Notes under the pieces: model-generated
What the model saw: the letters and a program-made list of their open reading frames with translations, nothing else
What the model was told of the DNA's origin: nothing
The model's database searches: none
Shown here: positions 25,935 through 34,535 of the stretch, piece after piece
How the letters are laid out: every line of letters starts with the position of its first letter
Numbering within the stretch: position 1 is the stretch's first letter
NCBI GenBank assembly: GCA_021741245.1
Contig: JAIOYF010000003.1
Coordinates: forward strand, 62,001-126,000
Direction of reading: 5' to 3'
DNA length: 64,000 nucleotides
DNA from: Paracoccaceae bacterium
GTDB lineage: Bacteria > Pseudomonadota > Alphaproteobacteria > Rhodobacterales > Rhodobacteraceae
Position numbers and translations under genes: made by a program

Positions 25935-27068
25935 ATGGCGACCCTTGGATTGGGCATCATCGGATGCGGTAATATTTCGGCAGCCTATCTGCGCCTTGCG
26001 CCCCTGTTCAAAGGGCTGGAGGTGCGGGCGGTGGCGGATGTGAATATGGATGCGGCGCGGGCGCGGGCTGCAGAATTCAACGTGCAGGCGCAATCGGTTG
26101 AGGATCTTTTGGCCAATGGGGCTGTGGATGTGGTCATCAACCTGACCATTCCTGATGCCCATTTTGGGGTGACGAAGTCGATTTTGCAGGCGGGCAAACA
26201 TGCCTATTCCGAAAAACCGCTGGTTCTGTCGCTGGAGCAGGGCAAAGAGTTGCGCGATCTGGCGGCGGGCAAGGGGCTGGCCGTTGGCTGCGCGCCCGAC
26301 ACGTTCTTGGGCGGCGCGCATCAGCAGGCACGCGCTGTGCTGGATGAGGGGCGGGTTGGCACCATCACCGCAGGCTGTGCCGCCGTTCTGAACCATGGGA
26401 TGGAACATTGGCACCCCAACCCGGACTTCTTCTTTTTGCCCGGTGCGGGGCCGATGCTGGACCTTGGGCCCTATTATGTGGCCAATCTGATCAACCTTCT
26501 GGGGCCGGTGCGGCGCGTTGGGGCGCTGACCTCATCAGCGCAGGCCGCGCGGACCATCTCAAACGGGCCGCGCAATGGCGAGAAAGTGCCGGTCAAGACG
26601 CCAACCAACATCCATGCCCTGCTGGAGTTTGCCAGCGGCGCCACGGTCAACCTGTCGACCAGCTGGGATGTCTGGCACCACAAGCGCAACCACTTTGAGC
26701 TTTATGGCACCGAAGGCACGCTTTACGTGCCGGACCCGAACTTTTTTGGCGGCCAGATCGAGATTGGCCACAAGGATGGCAGTCTTGAAGTGCTGCCCGC
26801 ATGGGAGCACCCCTTTGGCGTACCAAATCAAGAGCATCCGCAGCGCGGCCCCTTGGCCAATTACCGCACGGCAGGGTTGGCCGATATGGTGCAAGCGTTG
26901 ATGGCCGGGCGGGATGCGCGCTGTTCGCTTGAACGCGCGCTGCACGGGGTGGATGTGATGATGGCTTGCCTGACCTCGGGCGAGACGGGGGAATTCGTCA
27001 CTCTGACCACCAGTTGCACCCGGCCTGCCGCCCTTGGGCTGGATGAGGCACGAGCGCTTTTGGTCTGA
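25935..27068 (+). CDS. Gfo/Idh/MocA family oxidoreductase
   Basis: 377-residue NAD(P)-dependent sugar dehydrogenase-like protein, the second of this family in the locus. The dinucleotide fold starts LGLGIIGCGNISAAYLRLAP. The catalytic-lysine motif is YSEKPLVLSLEQGKEL, and GPMLDLGPYYVANLINLLGP carries the conserved C-domain segment. It begins 3 bases after the isomerase gene, so they are co-expressed. The next gene is separated by repeat copy B. Confidence 0.9.
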   Translation: MATLGLGIIGCGNISAAYLRLAPLFKGLEVRAVADVNMDAARARAAEFNVQAQSVEDLLANGAVDVVINLTIPDAHFGVTKSILQAGKHAYSEKPLVLSLEQGKELRDLAAGKGLAVGCAPDTFLGGAHQQARAVLDEGRVGTITAGCAAVLNHGMEHWHPNPDFFFLPGAGPMLDLGPYYVANLINLLGPVRRVGALTSSAQAARTISNGPRNGEKVPVKTPTNIHALLEFASGATVNLSTSWDVWHHKRNHFELYGTEGTLYVPDPNFFGGQIEIGHKDGSLEVLPAWEHPFGVPNQEHPQRGPLANYRTAGLADMVQALMAGRDARCSLERALHGVDVMMACLTSGETGEFVTLTTSCTRPAALGLDEARALLV

Positions 27069-27094
27069 GGGACGCGCCCGTGTTGAGGACGGAC

Positions 27095-27151
27095 GGGGGG
27101 GCTTTGCGCCCCCCCGCACCCCCCCGCAGGATATTTATGAACAGATGAAGG
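27095..27151 (+). repeat. Dispersed hairpin-plus-tail repeat, copy B
   Basis: Hairpin GGGGGGC-TTTG-CGCCCCCC, a second C run, then the tail GATATTTATGAACAGATGAA (27130-27149), identical to copies A and C. The tail ends 10 bases before the GH43 ATG, and the flanking GGGGAGGGG probably acts as its ribosome-binding site. The hairpin may partly terminate transcription entering from the Gfo/Idh gene. Confidence 0.85.
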
Positions 27152-27159
27152 GGAGGGGC

Positions 27160-28734
27160 ATGGCCCAAAATCCGGTGTTGCGCGGCTTTAATGCCGATCC
27201 GAGCTTTTGCCGGGTGGGCGAGGATTACTACATCGCGACCTCGACCTTTGAATGGTATCCGGGGGTGCAGATCCATCACAGCCGGGATCTGGTGAATTGG
27301 CGGCTCGTCAGTCGGCCGCTGAACCGGGCGGCCTTGTTGGACATGCGTGGCAATCCTGACAGTTGCGGGATCTGGGCGCCGTGTCTGTCTTATGCCGATG
27401 GGCGGTTCTGGCTGGTTTATACGGATGTGAAGCGGCTGGACGGGGCGTTCAAGGATGCGCCGAATTACATCACCACATGTGAGACGATTGACGGGGTCTG
27501 GACGGACCCTTGGTATGTCAACGCCTCGGGGTTCGATCCGAGCTTGTTCCACGATGCGGATGGCAGCAAGTGGTTTTTGAACATGCGCTGGAACCATCGT
27601 GGCAAGGGCACGGGCGTGAACGCGGCGCATGACAGTTTCGATGGGATTGAGCTGCAGCAATGGTCGCCCGAGCGGGGTGTGTTCGGGCCTAAGCATGACA
27701 TCTATGCAGGCACCTCGCTGGGCTTGACCGAGGCCCCGCATCTGTTTCGGCGTAATGGCTGGTATTACCTGACCGTGGCCGAGGGCGGAACAGGTTATGA
27801 TCATGCCGTCACCATGGCGCGGTCGCGCAACATTGAGGGCCCCTATGAGACGCACCCGCAGGGCCATCTGATCACGGCCCGCTTCGCCCCCGACAACCCG
27901 ATTCAGCGCATGGGGCATGGGCAATATGTCGAAGGGCATGATGGCCGCCATTGGCACAGCTTTTTGTGTGGTCGCCCGGTTCTTGACCCCTCGGGCAAGC
28001 CGTTTTGTGCCACGGGACGCGAGACGGGATTGGCAGAGGTTGTCTGGCGGGAGGATTGGCTTTGGTTGAAAGAGGGCGGGCAGGTGCCGCCCACGACATT
28101 GCCGCTCGACAGCCCGCAGATCCGGTCAACCCCGGTGACGCGCGATTTTACCGGACCTGACTTGCCGCCGGAATTTCAATGGCTGCGCACCCCGCACCCG
28201 GAGCGGCTTTTCACCATGACGGGCACCCGTCTGCGCCTGACAGGGCGGCAAAGCATTGGGTCGTGGTTTGAACAATGCCTGATCGCCCGTCGGCAAGAGG
28301 AAACCGCCTATCGCGCCGGGGCTGTGTTCGACGCCGATCCGCCAAGCTGGCAACAGGCGGTGGGTCTGACCACCTATTACAACCGCCACAAATTCCACGC
28401 CGCCCTGATCACGCGCGAGGGGGATGCGCGCGTTGTGTCCCTGCTGTCCTGTCTGGGCGATTGGCCGGGCGAGAAACTCAGCTTTCACGGGCATTTCGCA
28501 TGCCCCGAGGGCCAAGTTTTTCTTGAAGTGCAGGTGGAGGGCGCAAGTCAGCAGTTCTTCCTTAACGGTGCGGCGATTGGGCCGGAGCTGGATGCCTCCG
28601 TCATTTCGGATGAAGGGGGGCGGGGCGAACATGCCAGTTTTACCGGTGCTTTTGTCGGGATGTTTGCGCAGGATCTGACGGGTTTGGGGTGGCAATCAGA
28701 GGTGATCCGCTTTGATTATGCCGATATGATTTGA
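27160..28734 (+). CDS. Glycoside hydrolase family 43, beta-xylosidase/arabinofuranosidase-like
   Basis: 524-residue GH43 enzyme. The five-blade propeller starts NPVLRGFNADPSFCRVGEDY, with the catalytic base Asp in NADPS, the pKa-modulating Asp in GFDPSLFHD (near 127) and the general-acid Glu in LTEAPHLF (near 190). A C-terminal concanavalin-like beta-sandwich (about 325-524) is typical of the xylosidase subgroup. No signal peptide, hence cytoplasmic. ATG 27160 is chosen: an upstream in-frame start at 27034 would translate through the dispersed repeat. The stop codon overlaps a TTGATCAA palindrome. Confidence 0.9.
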   Translation: MAQNPVLRGFNADPSFCRVGEDYYIATSTFEWYPGVQIHHSRDLVNWRLVSRPLNRAALLDMRGNPDSCGIWAPCLSYADGRFWLVYTDVKRLDGAFKDAPNYITTCETIDGVWTDPWYVNASGFDPSLFHDADGSKWFLNMRWNHRGKGTGVNAAHDSFDGIELQQWSPERGVFGPKHDIYAGTSLGLTEAPHLFRRNGWYYLTVAEGGTGYDHAVTMARSRNIEGPYETHPQGHLITARFAPDNPIQRMGHGQYVEGHDGRHWHSFLCGRPVLDPSGKPFCATGRETGLAEVVWREDWLWLKEGGQVPPTTLPLDSPQIRSTPVTRDFTGPDLPPEFQWLRTPHPERLFTMTGTRLRLTGRQSIGSWFEQCLIARRQEETAYRAGAVFDADPPSWQQAVGLTTYYNRHKFHAALITREGDARVVSLLSCLGDWPGEKLSFHGHFACPEGQVFLEVQVEGASQQFFLNGAAIGPELDASVISDEGGRGEHASFTGAFVGMFAQDLTGLGWQSEVIRFDYADMI

Positions 28735-28741
28735 TCAAGTC
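28728..28741. promoter_or_regulatory. TTGATCAA palindrome, candidate GntR operator 1
   Basis: GATTTGATCAAGTC contains the perfect palindrome TTGATCAA (28731-28738). It covers the GH43 stop codon and lies 55 bases before the GntR start. The same core recurs at 29481-29486 and 29510-29515 on the other side of the regulator gene. Confidence 0.5.
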
Positions 28742-28795
28742 TTGATTGCGGGCCCTGCCTTGGCGTAACTGGCATTTGCGTCAAGGGGAGATGGA

Positions 28796-29455
28796 ATGGA
28801 CGGGGATAGCCGCAAGATACCGACCCATGAGGTTACCTATGCCCGCCTGCGGGACATGATCTTGTTTGGCCATCTGGCACCGGGGGCGGCGGTGACCATT
28901 CAGGGCCTGGTGGTCGATCTGGGGGCCGGGATGACCCCGGTGCGCGAGGCGATCCGCAGGCTGACGGCGGAAGGCGCGCTAGAGCCGCAGGGCAACCGCC
29001 GGGTAAGTGTGCCGCGCATGTCTGCCGGCATGCTGGAACAGGTGGCTTTTGCCCGGTTGACGATCGAGCCGAAACTGTCTGAAATGGCTGCAAAAAACCT
29101 GACGCCTGAGTTGATCGGTCTGTTGCAATCACTGGACAATCAGGTGGATCAGGCCATTCGGGCGGGTGACGTGCCCGGCTATCTGGAGGCCAATCACGCC
29201 TTTCACTTTTGTCTCTATGAGGCCTCCGCCGCGCCGGTGCTGGTTGATATGGCGAGGTCCATGTGGCTGCGCTTTGGCCCATCCTTGCGCGTTGTCTGTG
29301 CCCGGTTTGGCCGTGTGTCGCTTCCTGACCGGCATCTGGAGGCCTTGGCCGCCATGCGTGCGGGCGATGGGACTGCACTGCGGGCGGCCATTGAACGCGA
29401 CATTGCCCAAGGGATTGAACAGGTTCAGGCGGCGCTTGCCCAAGGCGAGATCTGA
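28796..29455 (+). CDS. GntR family transcriptional regulator (FCD domain)
   Basis: 219-residue regulator. The N-terminal winged helix (about 10-75) includes VTYARLRDMILFGHLAPG and GMTPVREAIRRLTAEGAL. The C-terminal all-helical FCD ligand domain has HAFHFCLYEASAAPVLV and a later HLEALAAMRAGD, with histidines suited to a metal or carboxylate ligand. AAGGGGAG precedes the ATG. Palindromes on both sides of the gene suggest it regulates itself and the downstream aminotransferase. The effector is probably an organic or amino acid, which is inference. Confidence 0.9.
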   Translation: MDGDSRKIPTHEVTYARLRDMILFGHLAPGAAVTIQGLVVDLGAGMTPVREAIRRLTAEGALEPQGNRRVSVPRMSAGMLEQVAFARLTIEPKLSEMAAKNLTPELIGLLQSLDNQVDQAIRAGDVPGYLEANHAFHFCLYEASAAPVLVDMARSMWLRFGPSLRVVCARFGRVSLPDRHLEALAAMRAGDGTALRAAIERDIAQGIEQVQAALAQGEI

Positions 29456-29476
29456 TGGGTCTTGCGTGGCTGCGAT

Positions 29477-29490
29477 AATTTGATCAAATT
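29477..29490. promoter_or_regulatory. TTGATCAA palindrome, candidate GntR operator 2
   Basis: AATTTGATCAAATT is a perfect 14-bp palindrome ending two bases before the -35 of the aminotransferase promoter. Confidence 0.6.
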
Positions 29491-29492
29491 TC

Positions 29493-29521
29493 TTGAACCC
29501 TTTTGTATTTGATCATATGCT
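29493..29521 (+). promoter_or_regulatory. Probable promoter of the class III aminotransferase gene
   Basis: TTGAAC (29493-29498) and TATGCT (29516-29521) are separated by 17 bases, close to the sigma-70 consensus. The promoter is bracketed by operators 2 and 3, which suits direct control by the GntR protein. Confidence 0.6.
29506..29519. promoter_or_regulatory. TGATCA site, candidate GntR operator 3
   Basis: TATTTGATCATATG shares the TTTGATCA core with operators 1 and 2 but is less symmetrical. It overlaps the spacer and -10 of the promoter, and its centre is 29 bp from that of operator 2. Confidence 0.45.
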
Positions 29522-29566
29522 GCCCCAAAGTCAGGGCACTTGGCCCTGCCAATTCCGAGGCTTGCC

Positions 29567-30961
29567 ATGAACGCGATCACCAACCATATGCCGACTGCCG
29601 AACTTCAGGCGCTGGATGCGGCCCACCATATGCACCCCTTTACGGATGCAAACGGCCTTGCCGCCAAGGGTGCGCGCATCATCACCCGAGGCAAGGGGGT
29701 TTGGCTGACCGACAGCGAGGGCAACCAGATCATCGACGGAATGGCGGGCCTGTGGTGCGTCAACATCGGTTACGGGCGTAAGGAACTTGCCACGGTTGCG
29801 GCGCGCCAGATGGAGGAATTGTCCTATTACAACACCTTCTTCCAGACGACCCATGTTCCAGCCATTGCTTTGGCGGCCAAAATTGCACAATTGGCACCGG
29901 GCGACCTGAACCATGTGTTTTTCGCCGGCTCTGGCTCAGAGGCGAATGACACCAATATCCGCCTTGTGCGACGTTATTGGGATGTAAAGGGCCAGCCAGA
30001 GCGTCGCATCATCATCGCGCGTAAAAACGGCTACCACGGATCGACCATGGGCGGGGGCAGCCTTGGCGGCATGACACCCATCCATGCCCATGGCGGCAAG
30101 ATTGACGGGATCGTGCATATCGATCAGCCCTATTGGTGGGGTGAGGGCGCGGATATGACCGAGGACGAGTTCGGCATCGCGCGTGCCAAACAGCTTGAGG
30201 ACATGATCCTTGCGCAAGGCGCAGACAAGGTCGCGGCCTTTATCGGCGAGCCGATCCAAGGGGCAGGGGGCGTGATCGTGCCGCCTGCAACCTACTGGCC
30301 CGAAATCCAACGGATATGCGACAAATACGGCATCTTGCTGATCGCGGATGAGGTGATCACGGGCTTTGGCCGCACCGGGAACTGGTTCGGCAGCGAAACC
30401 TTTGGTATCCGTCCGCATATCATGACAATCGCAAAGGGTCTTTCGTCGGGCTATCAGCCCATCGGCGGATCAATCGTTTGCGACGAAGTGGCCGCAACCA
30501 TTGCTGAGGGCGGCGAGTTTTTCCACGGCTACACCTATTCCGGCCATCCCGTCGCGGCGGCAGTTGCCCTTGAAAACCTGCGGATTCTGGAAGAGGAACA
30601 CGTGGTCGACCACGTGCGCAATGTGGCGCATCCCTATCTCAAGGCGCGGTGGGATGCATTTGCGGATCATCCCTTGGTCGGGGAGGCGAAACTGGTTGGC
30701 CTTATGGGCTCCATCGCGCTGACGCCTGACAAGGCAAAACGCGCGAAATTCGCAAGTGAATCGGGTACCGTGGGCCTGCGCTGCCGCGAGCGGTGCTTTG
30801 CCAACAACCTGATCATGCGCCATGTCGGTGACCGGATGATCATTGCCCCGCCGCTGGTGATCACGCCCACAGAAATCGACATCATGATGGACCGGGCCAA
30901 GACCAGCCTTGATGAATGCTATGCGGGGCTAAAGGCTGACGGGCTCTTGGTCGCCGGATGA
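29567..30961 (+). CDS. Class III (omega) aminotransferase
   Basis: 464-residue PLP enzyme of the aspartate aminotransferase superfamily class III, similar to omega-amino acid/polyamine:pyruvate transaminases. Seen: MHPFTDANGLAAKGARIITR, PLP-phosphate loop SGSEANDTNIRLVRRYW, YHGSTMGGGSLGG, LLIADEVITGFGRTG and the Schiff-base lysine in TIAKGLSSGYQPIGG. It probably transfers an amino group from an omega-amino acid, diamine or taurine-like compound to pyruvate. ATG 29567 is preferred over a TTG at 29540. The promoter and two operators upstream suggest GntR control. Confidence 0.9.
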   Translation: MNAITNHMPTAELQALDAAHHMHPFTDANGLAAKGARIITRGKGVWLTDSEGNQIIDGMAGLWCVNIGYGRKELATVAARQMEELSYYNTFFQTTHVPAIALAAKIAQLAPGDLNHVFFAGSGSEANDTNIRLVRRYWDVKGQPERRIIIARKNGYHGSTMGGGSLGGMTPIHAHGGKIDGIVHIDQPYWWGEGADMTEDEFGIARAKQLEDMILAQGADKVAAFIGEPIQGAGGVIVPPATYWPEIQRICDKYGILLIADEVITGFGRTGNWFGSETFGIRPHIMTIAKGLSSGYQPIGGSIVCDEVAATIAEGGEFFHGYTYSGHPVAAAVALENLRILEEEHVVDHVRNVAHPYLKARWDAFADHPLVGEAKLVGLMGSIALTPDKAKRAKFASESGTVGLRCRERCFANNLIMRHVGDRMIIAPPLVITPTEIDIMMDRAKTSLDECYAGLKADGLLVAG

Positions 30962-31112
30962 TCTTGCGGGGCTGTTTGAGCCGGGGCTCTGACATCGCGG
31001 TATGAAGGGGCTGGGCCGCTTTGGCCCTGCGATCACGCTTGCGGTTGAAGCCGCCTCCTCCGCGCAGTAGCGTAAGGCGATTGCCGGGCTGCTCCGGTGT
31101 ATAGGAGGTGTC

Positions 31113-33683
31113 ATGACCGACGCATCGACCGCGCCCAAGGCTGTTCTTCTGGCCGATTATCAACCCTTTAGCCATGTCATCTCGCAGGTCGATCTGGTCT
31201 TTCACCTGTCGCCACAGGCAACACGGGTCAAGGCGCGGCTGGCGCTTTCCCCTAATCCGCAGCGCTCCGCCGGGCTTGATCTGCGGCTTGATGGTGAGGG
31301 GCTGACCCTCATTTCATGCAAGGTCGACGGCGCAGAGGTTCACGTGACGCCCGATGCAACGGGACTGACCCTGCCTGCGGCGGTGTTGCCAAACGGGGCT
31401 TTCGTTTTGGAAACGGAGGTTGAGATTGCGCCCGAAGCGAACACGGCGCTTGAGGGGCTTTATATGTCAAAGGGCATGTATTGCACCCAATGCGAGGCAG
31501 AAGGCTTTCGCAAAATCACCTTTTACCCGGACCGTCCTGATGTGATGGCCGCCTTCCGCGTGCGGGTGGAGGCAGAGGCCCCGGTCTTGCTGTCCAACGG
31601 CAATCTGGTTGGCAAGGGCGAGGGCTGGACGGAATGGCATGATCCGTGGCCCAAACCGGCCTATCTGTTCGCACTGGTGGCGGGCGATTTGATCGCCCAT
31701 TCGGCCCCGTTCAAAACCGCCTCCGGCCGTGAAGTTGCGCTCAATATCTGGGTGCGTCCGGGCGATGAGGATCGCTGCGCCTATGCCATGGACAGCCTGA
31801 TCCGGTCGATGCAGTGGGATGAACAGGTTTACGGGCGCGAATACGACTTGGATATTTTCAACATTGTTGCGGTCGATGACTTCAATATGGGGGCGATGGA
31901 GAACAAGGGCTTGAACATTTTCAACTCCAAGTTCGTTTTGGCCTCGGCCGAGACGGCGACGGATGATGATTTCGGGCGGATCGAGGCCATCATCGCCCAT
32001 GAGTATTTTCACAACTGGACCGGCAATCGCATCACCTGCCGCGACTGGTTCCAACTGTGCCTCAAAGAGGGGCTGACGGTCTTTCGCGATCAGCAGTTCA
32101 CGGGCGATATGCGATCCCATGCGGTCAAGCGGATCGAGGATGTCTTGATGCTGCGTGCCCGTCAGTTCCGCGAAGATCAGGGCCCGCTGGCCCATGCCGT
32201 GCGCCCCGAGGCCTATGTCGAGATCAACAATTTCTATACCGCGACGATCTATGAAAAGGGCGCCGAGGTTATCGGAATGCTTAAGCGGTTGGTCGGCGAG
32301 GGGGGCTATGCAAAGGCACTGGACCTCTATTTCGACCGGCACGACGGGCAGGCCGCCACGATCGAGGATTGGATCGCGGTGTTCGAGGATGCCACGGGCC
32401 GTGATCTGACCCAATTCAAACGCTGGTATTCCGAGGCAGGCACCCCGCGACTGAGTGTCCAAGAAGACTGGGCGGATGGCACCTATACCCTTCATTTTGC
32501 ACAAGAAAATCCTGCCACCCCCGGTCAGCCGGTCAAGGGGGCCAAGGTCATTCCGATTGCGGTCGGTCTGTTGAACCCGAATGGGGATGAGGTGGTTGAA
32601 ACCACCGTTCTGGAAATGACCGAAGGCCGCCAAAGCTTTGCCTTTACAGGGCTGTCTGCCCGACCGGTGCCCTCAATCCTGCGCGGTTTTTCGGCGCCCG
32701 TTGTATTGGACCGCAGCGTTTCGGCGTCCGAAAGGGCGTTTTTGCTGGCCCATGACACAGATCCGTTCAACAAATGGGAGGCCGGGCGCGGCCTTGCCAA
32801 GGATGTCTTGGCGCAGATGGTCACTGATGGGGCGCAGCCATCTGCCGACTGGCTGCAGGCTCTCGCGCGGGTGGTCATGGACGACACCCTTGATCCTGCC
32901 TTCCGCGCCCTTGCCATGCGCCTGCCGTCGGATGATGACATGGCGCAGACACTGTTCTTGTCGGGCCATGTGCCCGATCCCGACCGGATCTACGCCGCGC
33001 GCAGGCATATGGGAGACGCGCTTGCACATCGGCTTTCGGCGGATTTGCCGCGCCTTTTCAATGATCTGAAAGTTCCCGGCCCCTATTCCCCGGATGCGGT
33101 CGCCGCAGGGCGCAGGGCATTGCGGATGGCCGTCCTTGATCTGCTGTCACGGTTGGATGGCGGAAAGGCAGCCGAGGCTTTGTCGCAATCTGCCGATAAC
33201 ATGACCGAAGAGGTGGGGGCTCTGTCGTGCCTTTTGTCGGTGGGCGCAGGCGACGCCGCCTTGGCGCGGTTCAAGGCGCGATGGTCAGACAATGGCAATG
33301 TGATGGACAAATGGTTTGCGCTGCAGATCGGCTTGGCCCCGCCTGCCAAAGCGGCGGCCGTGACCGAAAGCCTGACCGCTGATCCCGGCTTTGCTTGGCG
33401 CAACCCAAACCGCTTTCGCAGTGTGATCGGCGCGCTTTCGGCCAATCATGCGGGTTTCCACATTGAAAGTGGTGCTGGCTATCGGCTGGTGGCGGATTGG
33501 CTGTTGAAGCTGGACCCGCTGAACCCACAGACGGCTGCGCGGATGTCGTCGGCCTTTGAAACATGGCGGCGCTATGACGCGGATCGCCAAGACCTGGTTC
33601 AGGCTGAGTTGCAGCGCATACTGGCCACGCCGAACCTGTCACGGGATATGACAGAAATGGCCCAGCGGATGCTGGCGGGCTGA
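31113..33683 (+). CDS. pepN: Aminopeptidase N (M1 family)
   Basis: 856-residue cytoplasmic zinc aminopeptidase that trims N-terminal residues from peptides. The substrate-anchoring GAMEN motif is in MGAMENKGLNIFN (about 259), and the zinc site HExxH-x18-E begins in AHEYFHNWTGNRITC (about 296). The alpha-helical C-terminal domain is complete. Length matches the gammaproteobacterial-type PepN. TAGGAGGTG gives a strong ribosome-binding site. The 151-base gap before it shows no other element. The gene ends one base before the convergent rlmJ stop. Confidence 0.95.
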   Translation: MTDASTAPKAVLLADYQPFSHVISQVDLVFHLSPQATRVKARLALSPNPQRSAGLDLRLDGEGLTLISCKVDGAEVHVTPDATGLTLPAAVLPNGAFVLETEVEIAPEANTALEGLYMSKGMYCTQCEAEGFRKITFYPDRPDVMAAFRVRVEAEAPVLLSNGNLVGKGEGWTEWHDPWPKPAYLFALVAGDLIAHSAPFKTASGREVALNIWVRPGDEDRCAYAMDSLIRSMQWDEQVYGREYDLDIFNIVAVDDFNMGAMENKGLNIFNSKFVLASAETATDDDFGRIEAIIAHEYFHNWTGNRITCRDWFQLCLKEGLTVFRDQQFTGDMRSHAVKRIEDVLMLRARQFREDQGPLAHAVRPEAYVEINNFYTATIYEKGAEVIGMLKRLVGEGGYAKALDLYFDRHDGQAATIEDWIAVFEDATGRDLTQFKRWYSEAGTPRLSVQEDWADGTYTLHFAQENPATPGQPVKGAKVIPIAVGLLNPNGDEVVETTVLEMTEGRQSFAFTGLSARPVPSILRGFSAPVVLDRSVSASERAFLLAHDTDPFNKWEAGRGLAKDVLAQMVTDGAQPSADWLQALARVVMDDTLDPAFRALAMRLPSDDDMAQTLFLSGHVPDPDRIYAARRHMGDALAHRLSADLPRLFNDLKVPGPYSPDAVAAGRRALRMAVLDLLSRLDGGKAAEALSQSADNMTEEVGALSCLLSVGAGDAALARFKARWSDNGNVMDKWFALQIGLAPPAKAAAVTESLTADPGFAWRNPNRFRSVIGALSANHAGFHIESGAGYRLVADWLLKLDPLNPQTAARMSSAFETWRRYDADRQDLVQAELQRILATPNLSRDMTEMAQRMLAG

Positions 33684-33684
33684 G

Positions 33685-34464
33685 CTATTTCAAGCTGCTG
33701 AAGCGCTGGGTCAGGCGCTTTAGCTCGCCCTCGATCCCGAAGGGCGGGTTGATCATGAACAGGCCAGACCCGATCATGCGGTGCCCTTCCCGTGCCGGGG
33801 GAAACCGCACCTCATGCACCAAGGCATCGGGGTGATCTTGCCGCAAGGAATTGAGCATGAGGCGGTGTGGGGCGTCGGTCAGGATCGGATACCATAGGTA
33901 GATCAGACCCACATTCCACTTGCGTGCAATCTGCCCGATGACACGCGGAATCGTCTCATAATCGGTCTTGACCTCATAGCTGGGGTCAATCAGCAAAAGC
34001 CCGCGCCGTGGCGTTGGCGGCAGGATGCTTACCGCCTTTGCAAGCCCGTCCTCGGCATAGACATGCGCGCCAAAGGGGCTGGTGGCATAGTCGAGGGCCG
34101 CGTGTTCTTGCGGGTGCAATTCGCACAGGTGGATGGTATCGGTCTCGCGCAGCGTATGGCCCGCGATCAAGGGACTGCCGGGATAGGCGCTTTGCCCGCG
34201 TTCCGCCTTGGTCTTGGCGATAGCGCGGGAATAGGGATGGCTTGGGGCAAACCAATTGGCACAAGTCTCGATGCCTTTTTCTGCCTCTCCCGTCTTTATC
34301 GCCTCGGCTGCCGAAAGATCGTAAAGACCCCGGCCAGCATGGGTTTCCATATAGGTCAAAGGCTTGTCCTTCTGGATCAGATAGTCGAGCGTCCAAGCAA
34401 GGACCGAGTGCTTTTGCACGTCAGCCAGATTTCCCGCGTGATAAAGGTGTTGATATGACAGCAT
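33685..34464 (-). CDS. rlmJ: 23S rRNA (adenine-2030-N6)-methyltransferase
   Basis: 259-residue RlmJ (ComJ/DUF519 family) methyltransferase that modifies A2030 of 23S rRNA. The N-terminus MLSYQHLYHAGNLADVQKHS and THAGRGLYDL are diagnostic. RGLLLIDPSYEVK contains the catalytic DPPY-type motif, as DPSY. GSGLFMINPPFG lies near the end. The start is ATG 34464; a longer frame extends to 34596 but its extra residues do not belong to the family and would overlap the globin gene. Confidence 0.93.
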   Translation of the reverse strand: MLSYQHLYHAGNLADVQKHSVLAWTLDYLIQKDKPLTYMETHAGRGLYDLSAAEAIKTGEAEKGIETCANWFAPSHPYSRAIAKTKAERGQSAYPGSPLIAGHTLRETDTIHLCELHPQEHAALDYATSPFGAHVYAEDGLAKAVSILPPTPRRGLLLIDPSYEVKTDYETIPRVIGQIARKWNVGLIYLWYPILTDAPHRLMLNSLRQDHPDALVHEVRFPPAREGHRMIGSGLFMINPPFGIEGELKRLTQRFSSLK

Positions 34465-34535
34465 CTGGCGGGTGTAGACTGAATTGACCCGCGCGGAAAG
34501 GGTCACCTTGCGCGCGGGGTTCGCATTTTTTGCGA

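Noticed and set aside
27034-27159. Upstream extension of the GH43 protein
   Set aside because: It would translate the Gfo/Idh gene's end and the dispersed repeat. The family N-terminus begins at 27160 with a better ribosome-binding site.
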